Assembly (NCBI GenBank): GCA_030062745.1
Contig: CP099844.1
Location: 5,237,481-5,301,480 of the forward strand
DNA length: 64,000 nt
DNA from: Capitulum mitella
Lineage: Eukaryota > Arthropoda > Thecostraca > Pollicipedomorpha > Pollicipedidae
Reading direction: 5' to 3'
In this document: in pieces, positions 21,056 to 31,933 of the stretch
Position numbering within the stretch: the first letter of the stretch is position 1
Layout: each line of letters opens with the position of its first letter
The notes under the pieces: generated by a model
The model's database searches: none
What the model saw: only the letters and a program-made list of their open reading frames with translations
What the model was told of the DNA's origin: nothing
Position numbers and translations under genes: made by a program

Positions 21056-23240
21056 AAAAGGTGAATATATGGCGCCGATTTGTATCTCGGAACCTCTGTC
21101 CAAGTTCGTTGTGCTCCATTGTCTTGCGGGTAGAAACCGTGCAATCCTTTCATGTAAGACCTTGTCTTAGGCGCCGACAAAAAAGACGCGTCTGCCGTGC
21201 GGTCGGCGCGGTCGCGGTACCTTCTGTGGACTGCAGATGCGGCAAACTCGGCCGGCAGAGCGGGCAGAGTCGGCAGAGTCTGCTGCCCGAGAGACGCGCT
21301 CCGAGCGGCGGAAGCAGACCGGCGGCCAGAGGTCCCTCCAACAGGCGCGCCCGCCTTCCATAGTCCACCCCCAGCGCCACCGACGCGGGTCCACCGCGAG
21401 CGCTTCGGCCACAGCGCAAACCCCTGGCCCCGCGCCCGAATCCAGTCAGAACATTCGCGCCAATTCACCAGCGGCCGGGGCGGGTGCCGTCGGCGCCTCG
21501 CTTTGATCGCGTCTCGGTCCGGCCGGCCGCTGCAGCGGCCACGGCGCGAACCCTGCACCCGGCCGCGTCCGCCGGCGGCGGCGATCCCGGCGCAGTGCTC
21601 CACATTCGGCGCGGCGCGGCGCTGATGTATCAATCAGCGGACGGCGTCCGACGCGGCCGGCAGCGGCGGGTCGCGCCGCCGTTTGATGGTGATAGATTCG
21701 CCAGTAACAGCGCGCTTCCTGGGTGGCGCTGCGCCGGCGGCCGGTGCGACGCTGCGCGGCCAGAGCTCATTACGGCCGCGCCTGCACAAACCGTCCGGCG
21801 GTGACGTCATCCGCGGCGCCGGCCGCTGGTGACGTCATCTGTGCTGCCGGCGACCGCCGCACCCGATCCCGACTGGCGAGGGTTAGCGGTGTTTTTGAAA
21901 CCGGCGGACCAGGGTTATTTTGGAACAAGTCCTCTCCACGCAACGTCCTGGAGCTAATGTTTACCTTGCCTGGGGATGGTAAGGTCGCCACCATGCTTTC
22001 GCTTTGGCCTGCGAAGTCCAAAGTGCCGCCGCCGGCCGCTGTGCTCTCTACTATGGTCCATCTGGTCCAGCGCAGCCATCCGGACCAGGGGAACCATCCG
22101 GACCAGAGCAACCGTCCAGACCATGTCAACCACCCGGAGCAGAGCAACCATCCAGACCAAAGCATCCATTGGGACTCGGGCAGCATCCGGACCACGACAG
22201 CCATCCAGAACTGGGTAGCGTCCGGACCAGGGCAGCTACCGGAGCGCGAGAGCAGTCCGATGAGACGGGGCGGTCGGTCCGGATGTTCTCCGGAGCGGAT
22301 CTGGCGGCAGGCGGAGTCGCCGCCTCTCACCTGGCCGGCTCCCACCGTGCCGGGCCAGAAGTTAGCCGGCCCGCAGCCGCTCGAGCGTCGCGCGGCCCAA
22401 CTCAAACAGAGCCAGTCGCGCGGCGCTCATCTCATTTGCAGCGATCCTTCCGCCGCTTGCGGCCCAAACGCGCGGAAAATCGCCTGTCAGCGGAGCAAGA
22501 CGAAGTGAGCCCAACGATTTCGATGGCCCGCTTCGCACGAAGTCCGGTCGATGAGACCGGCCGAGCTCTTGCGTAGGACACGCGCCTCCCGGACGGAGGG
22601 CTGGCCGGCGAGCGGCAGAGCCGGGGACTGGCGCTTAATCGGTTTAGCAGCTGTCGCGCGGCTCAGATGGGTCATGTCAACACACGATAAAGCCGTCGGA
22701 GGCCTGCTGGGGACAAGGGACGATCCCCCTCCTCGCCCAGAGACGCCCGTCCGGCACAGCCTCAACACATCCTAAACCAGTGTGAAAGCTGGACCGACGA
22801 CGATTATTCCATGCTGCCATTCCGCCGCTGATGTTTGAGATGACAAAAACAACTCGATTTTTTGTCAGCTCCTGCGTGCGGCGTCGACATGGTGCACCTG
22901 GACTTCTGCCGACACCGTTTGTCGGAATTGGTCCCTTTATCGCTGACTCAAGGCAACGAGGTGAACACCAGGTACTGGATGTCGATGCATATGGTCCTGC
23001 CGGCGACGGAAGGCGTCGACCATCTCGCATTAATGCAGGTATGCACCAATTGGTGTGCACGTAGAAAACCAATCGGCTTTTCAACGGTTCTGATGGAATG
23101 GGCGAATCTGTAAACTGATCAAATGGACACGGAGAAGCCGGAAACTGCTCTCTTTCCGTGATCATTCAAAACATCAGCCTCATAGAACGGGCCAGACCGG
23201 CCTTTAGACTTTGCATGTATTGCAGACCTATAGCATGTAA
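21056..23240. other. GC/CpG-rich block without recognisable gene
   Basis: Up to six frames are open together over 200 residues (for example 21037-21633 minus, 21723-22508 plus, 22004-22576 plus, 21770-22405 minus). This reflects few stop codons at high GC and not a gene. Products are Arg/Pro/Gly-rich with no domain I recognise. An unspliced first exon or promoter of an unseen gene cannot be excluded. Confidence 0.45.
22069..22200 (+). repeat. 18-bp minisatellite
   Basis: AACCATCCGGACCAGAGC-type units repeat about seven times with drift (for example CGGACCAGGGGAACCATC, CAGACCATGTCAACCACC). In frame this gives NHPDQS-like hexapeptides, but no flanking coding evidence exists. Confidence 0.75.
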
Positions 23241-23242
23241 TC

Positions 23243-23382
23243 CGTCTATCTGTCTATCTGCCCGTCCATCTGTCTGTCTCTCTCTCTCCCCCTCCCTCTC
23301 TCCCTTCCTCCCTGTCCCCCTCTCTCTCTCTCTTTCTCCCTCTCCCTCCTCTCTCTTTCTCTCTCCTTTTCTCTCTTGGATC
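23243..23382 (+). repeat. CT-rich simple repeat
   Basis: (CTAT/CTGT)n and CCAT tetranucleotides grade into (CT)n and CCCTCTCTC tracts, making an almost pure pyrimidine strand of about 110 bases. Confidence 0.92.
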
Positions 23383-24180
23383 CACATCAGTTAGAACTGG
23401 TACTTCTCGTTTCATGAAAACGCTTCAATCCACACTAATAAACAGAAAAGAAAAGTGGTTCTGAATATGCTCACCTCCTTATGACAATACCGATGAACGA
23501 GTCATAAAAACATCCAGTCCAAAACTAGATTAGTGCCATTTGAATTCCACCTTTGCATTCTTTTCTGCCTGTTTGAAAAACCATCGGAGAAGCTCAGATC
23601 CTCCACATCAGTGTCGAAGAGTTTCATAACGTGCGGAATATGTGGAGGCCCTGGACCGCGCATTCCTGCGAGCGGCCCATTAGCGCAGCCCGCAGTGCCG
23701 GGCCCGGGGTGATTTGTGGGCCGGCTCGACCCGGGCCGCCGGCTGGAAGTCGATCCACGTCTGGAGACTGGCGGAAGTGGTGCCCTGCATCCTGCGCGCG
23801 CCACACGTAATTCCGGTGCACCGCACATCGACCGGTGCCGGTTCAGCCGGGTCTTTCGGGCCGTGCGATAATTGACCGCCGATAAACCTTTTGTAATGGC
23901 CCTCAAAGGCGCGACCACGCACGGCAAACGCCCGTAAACAATCCGGTCTAATCCAATTACCCATGACGGTCGGAAAGACCTGTCAAACTAAATCCGGTCC
24001 CGCCGCCGAAGCAGGGCCTCGCCGCCAATTCCAGCGAGTTTGCAGCTCACGCAGTCTCTGCGACGGTGGGTGCTGTCGGCACGGTGCTCCGGAGCACAGC
24101 GAACTCCGGACACGGAGCGCCCTCGGGCGGTGATCCCCCGAGGGAACGCGTTAACCGCGCCCCGACGACGCCTCCCCAGG
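23383..24180. other. Intergenic sequence, AT-rich then GC-rich
   Basis: No gene recognised. Composition turns CpG-rich after about 23640. The overlapping minus-strand frames at 23502-23964 are in mutually different frames and show no family resemblance. Confidence 0.4.
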
Positions 24181-24323
24181 CCACGGCCCGGCCAGGCCCG
24201 GCCAGGCCCGGCTGGTTTTTACGGGGTGTTTATTCGGCCCTCATAGCGACGGTTTGTTATTCCGGGTGTGTTTTTCCTCGGTCCGCCCGCAACGCCGCTG
24301 CTGTTGTATCTCTGCGTGAGTCC

Positions 24324-24351
24324 TGTGTGTGTGTGTGCGTGTGTGTGTGAA
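24324..24351 (+). repeat. (GT)n microsatellite
   Basis: TGTGTGTGTGTGCGTGTGTG followed by TGTGA. It is short and has one CG interruption. Confidence 0.9.
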
Positions 24352-24414
24352 TGTGCGCGAACCGCAGCTCCGCCCTCATCCATTACGGCAGGCGGCGGAC
24401 AGGGCGGTGCTTCT

Positions 24415-24625
24415 GGGGTCGACCGCAGCCGGACTGCTTCCGTCAGGTCGACTGGGCCGCCACCCACAGCTGGACTGTTCGTCAGGCCGACTGGACAGGC
24501 GCTCACAGCCAGACTGTCTTCATCAGACCGACTGGACCTCTACCCACAGCTGGACTGACCATCAGGCCAATTGGACAGGCGCTCACAGTCAGATTGTCTT
24601 CATCAGGCCGACCGGACCGGCATCC
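24415..24625 (+). repeat. Minisatellite with about 40-bp unit and 80-bp higher-order period
   Basis: Units begin (C/T)TGGAC(A/T) and contain CACAGC(T/C)(G/A)GACTG followed by (C)ATCAG(G/A)CC. Two unit types alternate, so TTGGACAGGCGCTCACAG recurs at an 80-bp offset (24491 and 24571). About five units are visible. Confidence 0.75.
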
Positions 24626-24629
24626 GGAA

Positions 24630-25145
24630 GCGGGTTTAAAGCACTCGGAGCTTTGAATAAAGGCTCGCTTTTGAAGTTGCGGGGCTTTATAGCCGGACGG
24701 GCCGGAATTCCGTCGGTTGCCTGCAGGGACTCCAGCCCGGTTGCGGTGCGGCGCAGAGACGAGCGATTCCGGAGAAGGTCTGTGGCCAGGCTCAATAACG
24801 CCCGGAGAGCAACTGCTCCACTGCGGTCCAATTCTTCAGCGGATTGAACTATGCCGGACGCACCTTGAATCTTTGACATACTGGCCGCTCCAGCGGAGGA
24901 CGACATTTCTACCGTGCTTTATAAGTAATGACGTCCCACGATTATCGCTAGTTTCCAGTTACGTTCTAGCCATTCGTTACTGCCTGATGTTCTCCTTTAG
25001 AAACTTCATCCAGACCTGGAAACATGTTTAAGTTTCTCTATAGCACAACACAAAGCGTTACTCGTGCAGTGAGTAATTATTTTCCGATTCCAGATGTCAA
25101 GCCTGCTGCGACTGTACGGCGGGAGGCAGTACGTTTCCACCGGCA
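24630..25145. other. Intergenic sequence, no gene recognised
   Basis: No exon supported. GC-rich up to about 24900, then AT-rich. No repeat boundary is visible. Confidence 0.4.
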
Positions 25146-25159
25146 GCAGGTGCTGGTCC

Positions 25160-25480
25160 CCACAGGAGACGATCGAGAGCTGGGCCGGCACCAGGAGCTG
25201 ATCTCCGCAGGAGACGATCGAGAGCTGGGCCGACACCAGGAGCTGATCTCCGCAGGAGACGATCGAGAGCTGGGCCGACACCAGGAGCTGATCTCCGCAG
25301 GAGACGATCGAGAGCGAACCGGCAGCAGGCGGTGGTTCACACAGGAAACAATCGAGAGCTGGGACGGCAGCAGGCGATGGTCCCCATGGGAGACAGTCGA
25401 CAGCCTGACCGGCAGCAGGCGGTGGTCCCCACAGGAGAGGATCGAGAGCCAGGCCGGCAGCAGGAGCAGGTACGATCGAG
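25160..25480 (+). repeat. 45-bp minisatellite with a diverged tail
   Basis: GACGATCGAGAGC occurs at 25168, 25213, 25258 and 25303, an exact 45-bp period with nearly identical units containing GGCCGACACCAGGAGCTGAT. From 25320 to 25480 longer and more diverged relatives follow (AATCGAGAGCTGG, CAGTCGACAGCCTGA, GGATCGAGAGCCAGG, each with CGGCAGCAGGCG). Since 45 is divisible by three, a 15-residue repeat appears in the frames, but nothing else suggests a gene. Confidence 0.88.
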
Positions 25481-28205
25481 AGCCGGACCATGCTCTCGGC
25501 CGTCCCTCGTCAGCCGGCCGCGCTGGGCGTCGGCGGCCGGGCTGAGCTGGACAGCCAGCGTCCGTCATCAGCCGGCTGACCTCTGCGCCGGGCCACGCCC
25601 CGCGATGACGCCGGCGACACGGAATGGCACGCACGCGAGCCGTGCCCCGGGCGGTGGCTGGCAGCCCGCCCGTCCGCCGTGTCGCCGGCCGAGGGGGGAT
25701 AGGTGGAGAAGGACCGGGCCGAGCTGGCACGACCGAACACCTGTCGGGGGGCCGCAGCCACGGAGCAGACAGCAAGAGGCCCCGTCTCACCGCCGACGCC
25801 TTATGCTGGCGGTTCTCAGCTGTTCTCTCCTCATTCAGTCAAGAGTCGGTCCACAATGTTCGCACAAGTGTGCTACATTCTTTCCGTCGAAAGGCGAACC
25901 TGTGCAGTTGTCTGAACGTGTTTCTTTCCGTCGTTTGGAGTACGTGCAACGAGCAGATACTCTGACCGTCGAGACTGAGGATGTTAGGCGTTATGACGTT
26001 TTCTTACTGGCGACATCCGCAGGCGCCAAACATCCGGAAGGTCGGAAAACATCTCTCCACGTCCGCCTCTCACCGTCCCCTCTGGCGGCGCCCACAGCCC
26101 AGCACCAAATGTCTCCGGTGAGCTGCGTAGCGGTTTTGCCGCGCTGGAAGTCACATGTGCGATGAAGTTCATCTTCATATCGGCTGTCGTTTGAATGCCA
26201 GCGTATTCTCGCTTATGACCGTTCCCGTTTGAAGGCCATTTACCCTATTTCCGTGGCAGCACACTGACAGCCTGGCCAATATGCTCCGCGACTGCCGCGG
26301 CTCGCCGTCGACGGTAGCCATATGTCGTCCGTCTGCGGGGGCTGACTGTTGTCGGCTCGCGTTAGCCACCGTTGGCGTGACGCTCACAGCTCGCCCGCTG
26401 TTTACGTCTCTTCTGACGCCGGCTTGCGGGCCGGCGATCGCTCATCCCCCGTTGCGTCGCGTGTTTTCGGCGAGCGTCGCCACAAAGCCTTGTTCTCCGA
26501 CACCCGCACCCGTCGGCCTGACACGCCGGGTAATTGGTGACATCCCGTGGCTTTGTTCCTCCACGACCGCGCGCAAGGCCGGACCTCTGTATTTGGCAGC
26601 CGGCTTTGTTGAAATGGCGTCGGTAGTGGTGTTGCACGGAAGTAACTCACGTTTACATTTTCTGCATAAGGCCATTCGTCGAAACCAATGCCGAGGTCGT
26701 CGGCTGCATGGGTGGTCGAAGTAAACACTGACGCAAAGCTGGAACCGTTAAAGGATTCGTCCTGTTGCAGTATTCAACGTGCATGGTCATTAACAGACCT
26801 GGCATCCATAAGCCCCGGGGCTGGCGAATAAATGAAGTTTGCATGTTCGGTACGATGAACAGCTGCTGCGCTGTTTCCTTGGCCCAGCTGCGGGCTATCT
26901 TCCTTGTGGCGCCGCTAATTGTAGTTAAATGCTTCGTTTAAAGGCTGTCATAATTACCTTATTAATTCATCCAGCGCAGGAGAGCTGCATTTTGATAGGG
27001 AAACATCAGGATTCACAGATTTCTCCCCATTCTGCCTGAAACATCCAGCTCCGCATCGGAACGGAAACCAAAAGGTCTACAGTCGAGTCTCCGCGAAAAC
27101 CATTCGGTTGCAGGTCAGTCGACATCATAGGAATAATGAGGAACAGGTAGAACGTCTTTCAAATGTGTTTTTCACGGAACAAAGAAATGGAGCTAATGAT
27201 TTTCGTGCCTTTTCTTTTACTGTAGACCTCCAGTCGACGAGATGGGGTGACATCTTTCGGTTTTGTCCTGAATAAGTCAGCTGGTGTGCCCTATTTAACG
27301 CCATTGGACGAATTGAATGAGACCTCTTGATCCACCGTCTTCAGTCTTCAGTGGCTCTTCACTGCCCGCGGAGAGGTTCTAACCATTTAGCCGGAGTCAA
27401 ATGGAGTCATTTATGTCGGTCTGTAGTATCACGGAGGCCGTTCCCAAAAGCCAAGGCAATTCAGAGGGCGTCTGCTATTCTGCGTCGAGAGCCGCCAGGC
27501 GCGGGCGGTTGGACGAATAGTTCTGGTATGAGTTGGGACCCACCGTTGGTTGCACTGTTCGCTGTCTGTTACGGAGATAGGCAGCACCCTGGGAGGGGGG
27601 AGGGGTCAGGGGTGCAGACATGACTTCTTTTGTGCTCAAGGCCTTTTTTACTTCTGATATCTGTTAATCGCTGGAGGCTTGATTGAGCAAACAGCATTAT
27701 TGTGCCATCCATCATGTCCTCATGCAGCCAGAGTACGCATCTGTAAGATGGATCCCCGAGGCACCTATGCCCCAGGAACACCAACAGAAACCGGCCAGAA
27801 GTGATCTGATAAACCACACGCAGGTCCCGAGGTTTGAAATTGATAGACTGGAGGCAATGCTGATGAGGAAGATCTCACTGACTGAACAAGCAAATCCAGT
27901 TGCATACAACATTATGTGTTGAACTGTGCGGTCAGTCATTAAAATGTGTGGAGGGAGGCAGACCATGACTTCCCACATAGGGTGATACAAACGGCCCCTA
28001 GCCCGAACCAGTGACGGCAACAAAAGGTAATTTTCAAGCTCAAGCTCAAGGGCCTTTTCCGTGCGGCAAAAATAAGGAAAAATCTGAATAATAAGTGACA
28101 GTGACTAACTGCTCTTTCAGAAAACCCTATCCTTATGACATGCTGTACCGCAAGGGGCGCAGACAAGGGAGAACAAGAGGGAAACAAGAGGGAAACAAAA
28201 GAAAA
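25481..28205. other. GC-rich then mixed intergenic sequence
   Basis: Frames up to 277 residues (25332-26165 plus) arise in GC-rich sequence and overlap the 45-bp minisatellite; none is convincing. From about 26800 the sequence is ordinary with no recognised exon. A 79-residue frame at 27683-27922 plus is opposed by a 103-residue frame on the other strand. I could not identify either. Confidence 0.4.
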
Positions 28206-28241
28206 CGTAAAATGTTTCGCCTTGAGGCGAAACATTTTACG
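28206..28241. repeat. Perfect 16-bp-arm hairpin
   Basis: CGTAAAATGTTTCGCC, a TTGA loop, then the exact inverse GGCGAAACATTTTACG. The pairing continues imperfectly outward (AAAAGAAAA against CTTCTTTT). It sits at the end of dispersed repeat R2 copy 2 and could be that element's terminal hairpin. No T tract follows, so a bacterial-type terminator is not implied. Confidence 0.88.
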
Positions 28242-28395
28242 CTTCTTTTGCACACCAAAATGAAAATAAACAACAGTTTCCCGAATTCGGAAATAAGTGG
28301 CAGGGAACTGAGGAGTTTCCAGTTTTGATAGGGGCCAGGTTTGTCCTGGCCCCTCTTGGGCGAAATCCTGGTTACGCTCCTGGTATAGTACCTTA
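28242..28395 (-). repeat. Dispersed repeat R2, copy 2 (inverted)
   Basis: The minus strand reads ACCAGGATTTCGCCC, then GAGGGGCCAGGACAAACCTGGCCCC, then AAACTGTTGTTTATTTTCATTTT. This is the same order as copy 1 at 18958-19110. Confidence 0.7.
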
Positions 28396-31300
28396 TCATT
28401 AATGTGCAGGCAGGACTACAGAGGATTACTGTTTGTATTGTCCTGATCAGGCTGTAGCCACTGCTGGGCAAAACAGCATACTGGCACAATAGCAAGTTAA
28501 TATGGACTGGCGTCACCTAAACACAGGCGCGAATCACCAGATGGCGAGGATGCGGGCAGCTGTGAAAACAAAAACAAAACAGCAAACAAACAACAACTTC
28601 TGCGACCTCATGCGGCTCAGACTACGCAGAGCTTGCAGATTTAAATTTTCTCGGACTCCGGGGTCCACTAACGTAGGGATCCAACGGAGATCTCCTTGGA
28701 TTTGGGCCTTACTGGCTTCAGAAATCGTGCGTATTTCCGTAGTAAAAAGAATCAGTTCTCAGGTCATAAACTCAAAGGCCAACTTGTGTCCGTCCTACTC
28801 CCTCTCTGCCTCTAAAAAATAGCGGTGACATCGGTGGCAACCAGGATCAGATCCGTCAGCTGAAAGGGCGTTTTACAGGAACTGCGTTTTTCCGAATGTC
28901 TCCCACTGACCATCGGCGACAAGGTCAGCTGAGGCATGAGCACAGCTCAGATTTGGGTCTTCCATTAGTTACGCACGAACTGCTGTGGGGATTGGGATCG
29001 TGACTGGCGTTAAGCCGACTGGAAAAACTGGCGACGCCATGCCTGTTATTTGATCATTGGAATTTTGTTCCCTTGCGACTTGCGCCCCGGCGTCAAAGGC
29101 CACTGCTCTTTGGGAGGCGCTGCTGTAGCGACGTATGTCGTGGACGCTGTGCGTCCGGCTCAAGTGCTCGGTTGTGCGCTTGCACGAACAGGCATGCACG
29201 CGGTCACTCGCACACAGACGCATCTGCCGACACGTGGGAGCGCGTGCACACGTGTTTGGTTGCACTTGGCGAGTGCACATTTCGCACTTGGCGACCGCCG
29301 AATGACATGTGTGCGCTCGCACACACAAACACACAAACCACAGCCGAGAGAGCTGCTCACCGGAGCACAATGGGAACAACTGGCCGCTTACATCAACGGT
29401 CTGAAGCGCAGTAAAACCCAGCGCGCCTTTGTGCCCTGCTCTGGCCACGGGACGACGCCATTGTCCGTTTGTCACACGTGACGTCACGGGCTGAGCGGAG
29501 ACCGTGACGCTCTCCCAAGACGGTGGCCGGCGGGTCCCGGGCTTCCCCAGACCAGTGGCGGCCGGCGCCTCGCAGCTGTTGTGTCCAGACCGGGCCGAGA
29601 TCAAACTGAACAACTCGACTTTGTGGTGGGCGCATCGTGGGATTTGCGTCTTTTTCTGGGTGCAGAATTTTAGAACTGTGAGCCTGGACTGCGGGTCAGG
29701 ACCAGCCGCAGATGGCGAAACAGGAGATGTAAGGTACCTGCTTTCTGACACGGACTTAAAAGTCGAGTCATGAGAGAAAAAGTCCACGTGTTGTACAGGA
29801 CCAGCCGATATGATCTACCGCTTCTGGTTCGCGTCAACAACCGAAGAGACGGATGAGTACACGGCATTACCCATCCACAAACTTTCCCTGATCTCCTCCC
29901 GCCCCCTCCTCCGCGGGCAGTCCGTGGAACGGTAGACCGCCGGGGGGCGGTACCGAGCCGGGCCAGCTCGTCCATCAGCTCCGATCCGGGCCGGACCGGC
30001 CGGCCGCGGACGGCCCCGACCCGGGGTCGCGCCGGACACTCGGCCGGTCACTTTCCACCGGCCCGCCGGCATACGGAGCGGCCGGCGGCGCCGTAATCAC
30101 ATGCGCCGCCCGGCCGGCAGCCGCGTGCGCTGCCCGAGCGCGGCCGGCGCGGCGCGTGCCCTGGAAAGCGGAGCGGATCGGCGCACGGTGGGGGGGGGGG
30201 GGGTAGCCGTGCTCGTCGGCTGCACGCAGAAACGCTCCCGCTGAGGTACGATATTCGGCGGTTTGTAGGATTCTGCGATCAGATCGCGCTGCAGAAGCGG
30301 ACGGACAGTATGATGCTTGTCATCAGAAGCGTCTGAATCTGCACCCGTTCTGCAGCGGTACTGCCGGCGCTCCAGCCAATACCGCAGGAGGAATTTATTC
30401 AACGGTCTGGCTGCCGTGTATGCCAGATTATACGTCGCCGGGTCGGGTGTGAGGGTGGGAAGGAACTTGCGTTCGCCTGGTGAAGTTGCTGTTCCTTTTC
30501 TGTTGTGATGACCTGATCCATTAAGCCCTGAAAATATCTGTTTCTTGTGCGCATACGCAAGAGCAACAGACAAAAAAGTGTGGCGTTTTTAAACGAGTGT
30601 TACTGCATCTCGTTCGGTCTTTCCCTTAAAACTAGTCTAAGCTAGTTTGAGTAAAGTCGCTGATAATGTTTCCAGTACTCAGTTTTCTGAAATATTGTCC
30701 ATAAACTCCAGAAAATGTGGTCACTAAAAACCGGATTCTGCGGTATTCTGCCGGCATGGCGCCACTCGGATCTGAGTCAGCTCATGTGCTCCAGCGTTCG
30801 TTGCCGGCGCCCGCTCGCCTTTGCGATGCAGTGTCACGCAACGGCCGTCAGTGGAACGTGTCCGAATGGGACACATGGAAATGCAAAAGGAAACCGCTCC
30901 GAATTTCCGTAAGTGTAGCGTTTTTAGAGGTACTGCATATTCCTGATTGGCTTGTAAGACTGAATGGTACTCTTTGGCTGTCAGCTGGAATCATGCTCAA
31001 AGGTGATTTATTTATTTTAAAAGTAATGGGGCCAGAACCATGTTGACGCAGTTTCTTTCCACACAGTACCAAGAAGGGCTCATGTCATCGTTTTCCGAAG
31101 TTGGTCAGGCCGCCGCTCCACCTACTCCATTGGTTCCTCCTCACGTGGTCTGTTATCTTTCCTGCTTTGCGGTTTTATGTGTCTGAATAAATCAATGACT
31201 TGTCAGCTTTCAACAAGCAGCATGACCTGTACAGTGGAAAGGTAAGATAACGTGCTGGGTGACTCAGAGCTTTTGGCATCATTTTTCCTCTGATTCCCGA

Positions 31301-31878
31301 GTGTTGTCGTGGCTAGCAACTGACTCGATGTTATTCGTATAGCTTTACATTCAGTCTGTTGGGTAACAAGTTTTTGAGAATAATTTTCTCCGAGCTACTT
31401 GGTGTTTCACCACAGGGTCCATTCATACGCTTTCACATTGGTAAGGCCTGGAGTTATACATCATCGGTTAACAGATTTGAAGAAGCCTCTGAGATTAATC
31501 GAAGCTGGCTGAAAACGATCAAAGACCAGTTTTCTTGGTTTTAGGTACCTACTGTTCAGTATGAGAGAATGTGCAGCTACGAAGTTAAAAGTTGTCGCTT
31601 CGGATACAAAACATTTTCTTTCCGCTCTAAATGAGGATTCATAGGGTGGGTAAAATTGGCACCAACATCTCGCGCACCGCTCGTGGAAAATGCTTCACAC
31701 CGGGTCAGGGTTGGAAAAGGAGTTGTTTTTTCGTGATGAAGGTCACCAGAAAACTTGTGCTTTAAAAACATTTCATGCTCCGAAAGTCTGATCTTGTGCC
31801 TTCATGAAAAAGCTACATTATAACAGCGTTGACGGATTTTTAACTCTGCAAGCGAATAACTCTGTGTCCATTTAGTAC
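28396..31878. other. Mixed intergenic sequence, no gene recognised
   Basis: It contains a GC-rich part (29100-30240) with a 272-residue minus-strand frame at 28969-29787. That frame has no recognisable domain and is opposed by open plus-strand frames. A poly-G run lies at 30190-30203. CACAC/GTGTG-rich sequence lies near 29200-29340. The last part is AT-rich and featureless. Confidence 0.4.
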
Positions 31879-31933
31879 GAAGCAGGTGTGATATCATGCC
31901 TACTAAAAGTAGGCATGACATCACACCTGCTTC
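31879..31933. repeat. 55-bp near-perfect palindrome
   Basis: GAAGCAGGTGTGATATCATG..., reaching its centre at CTACTAAAAGTAG, then returns as CATGACATCACACCTGCTTC with very few mismatches (arms about 26 bp). A related, weaker repeat of the arms (GGTGTCATGCCATACTTTTAGTAAGCATGACATCATACC, in two pieces) follows at 31954-31992. It may be the core of a small MITE. Confidence 0.85.

Noticed and set aside
21037..22576. Several frames of 190-261 residues on both strands
   Set aside because: Simultaneous opening of many frames is a GC-content effect. Low-complexity Pro/Arg/Ala products show no domains.
25077..26165. Long frames (277 residues plus, 237 minus) with a 15-residue internal repeat
   Set aside because: The repeat is the 45-bp minisatellite read in frame. 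Both strands are open, and the rest of the frames has no similarity.
28969..29787. 272-residue minus-strand open frame
   Set aside because: Opposed by open plus-strand frames over the same bases, with no recognisable domain, signal peptide or splice structure.
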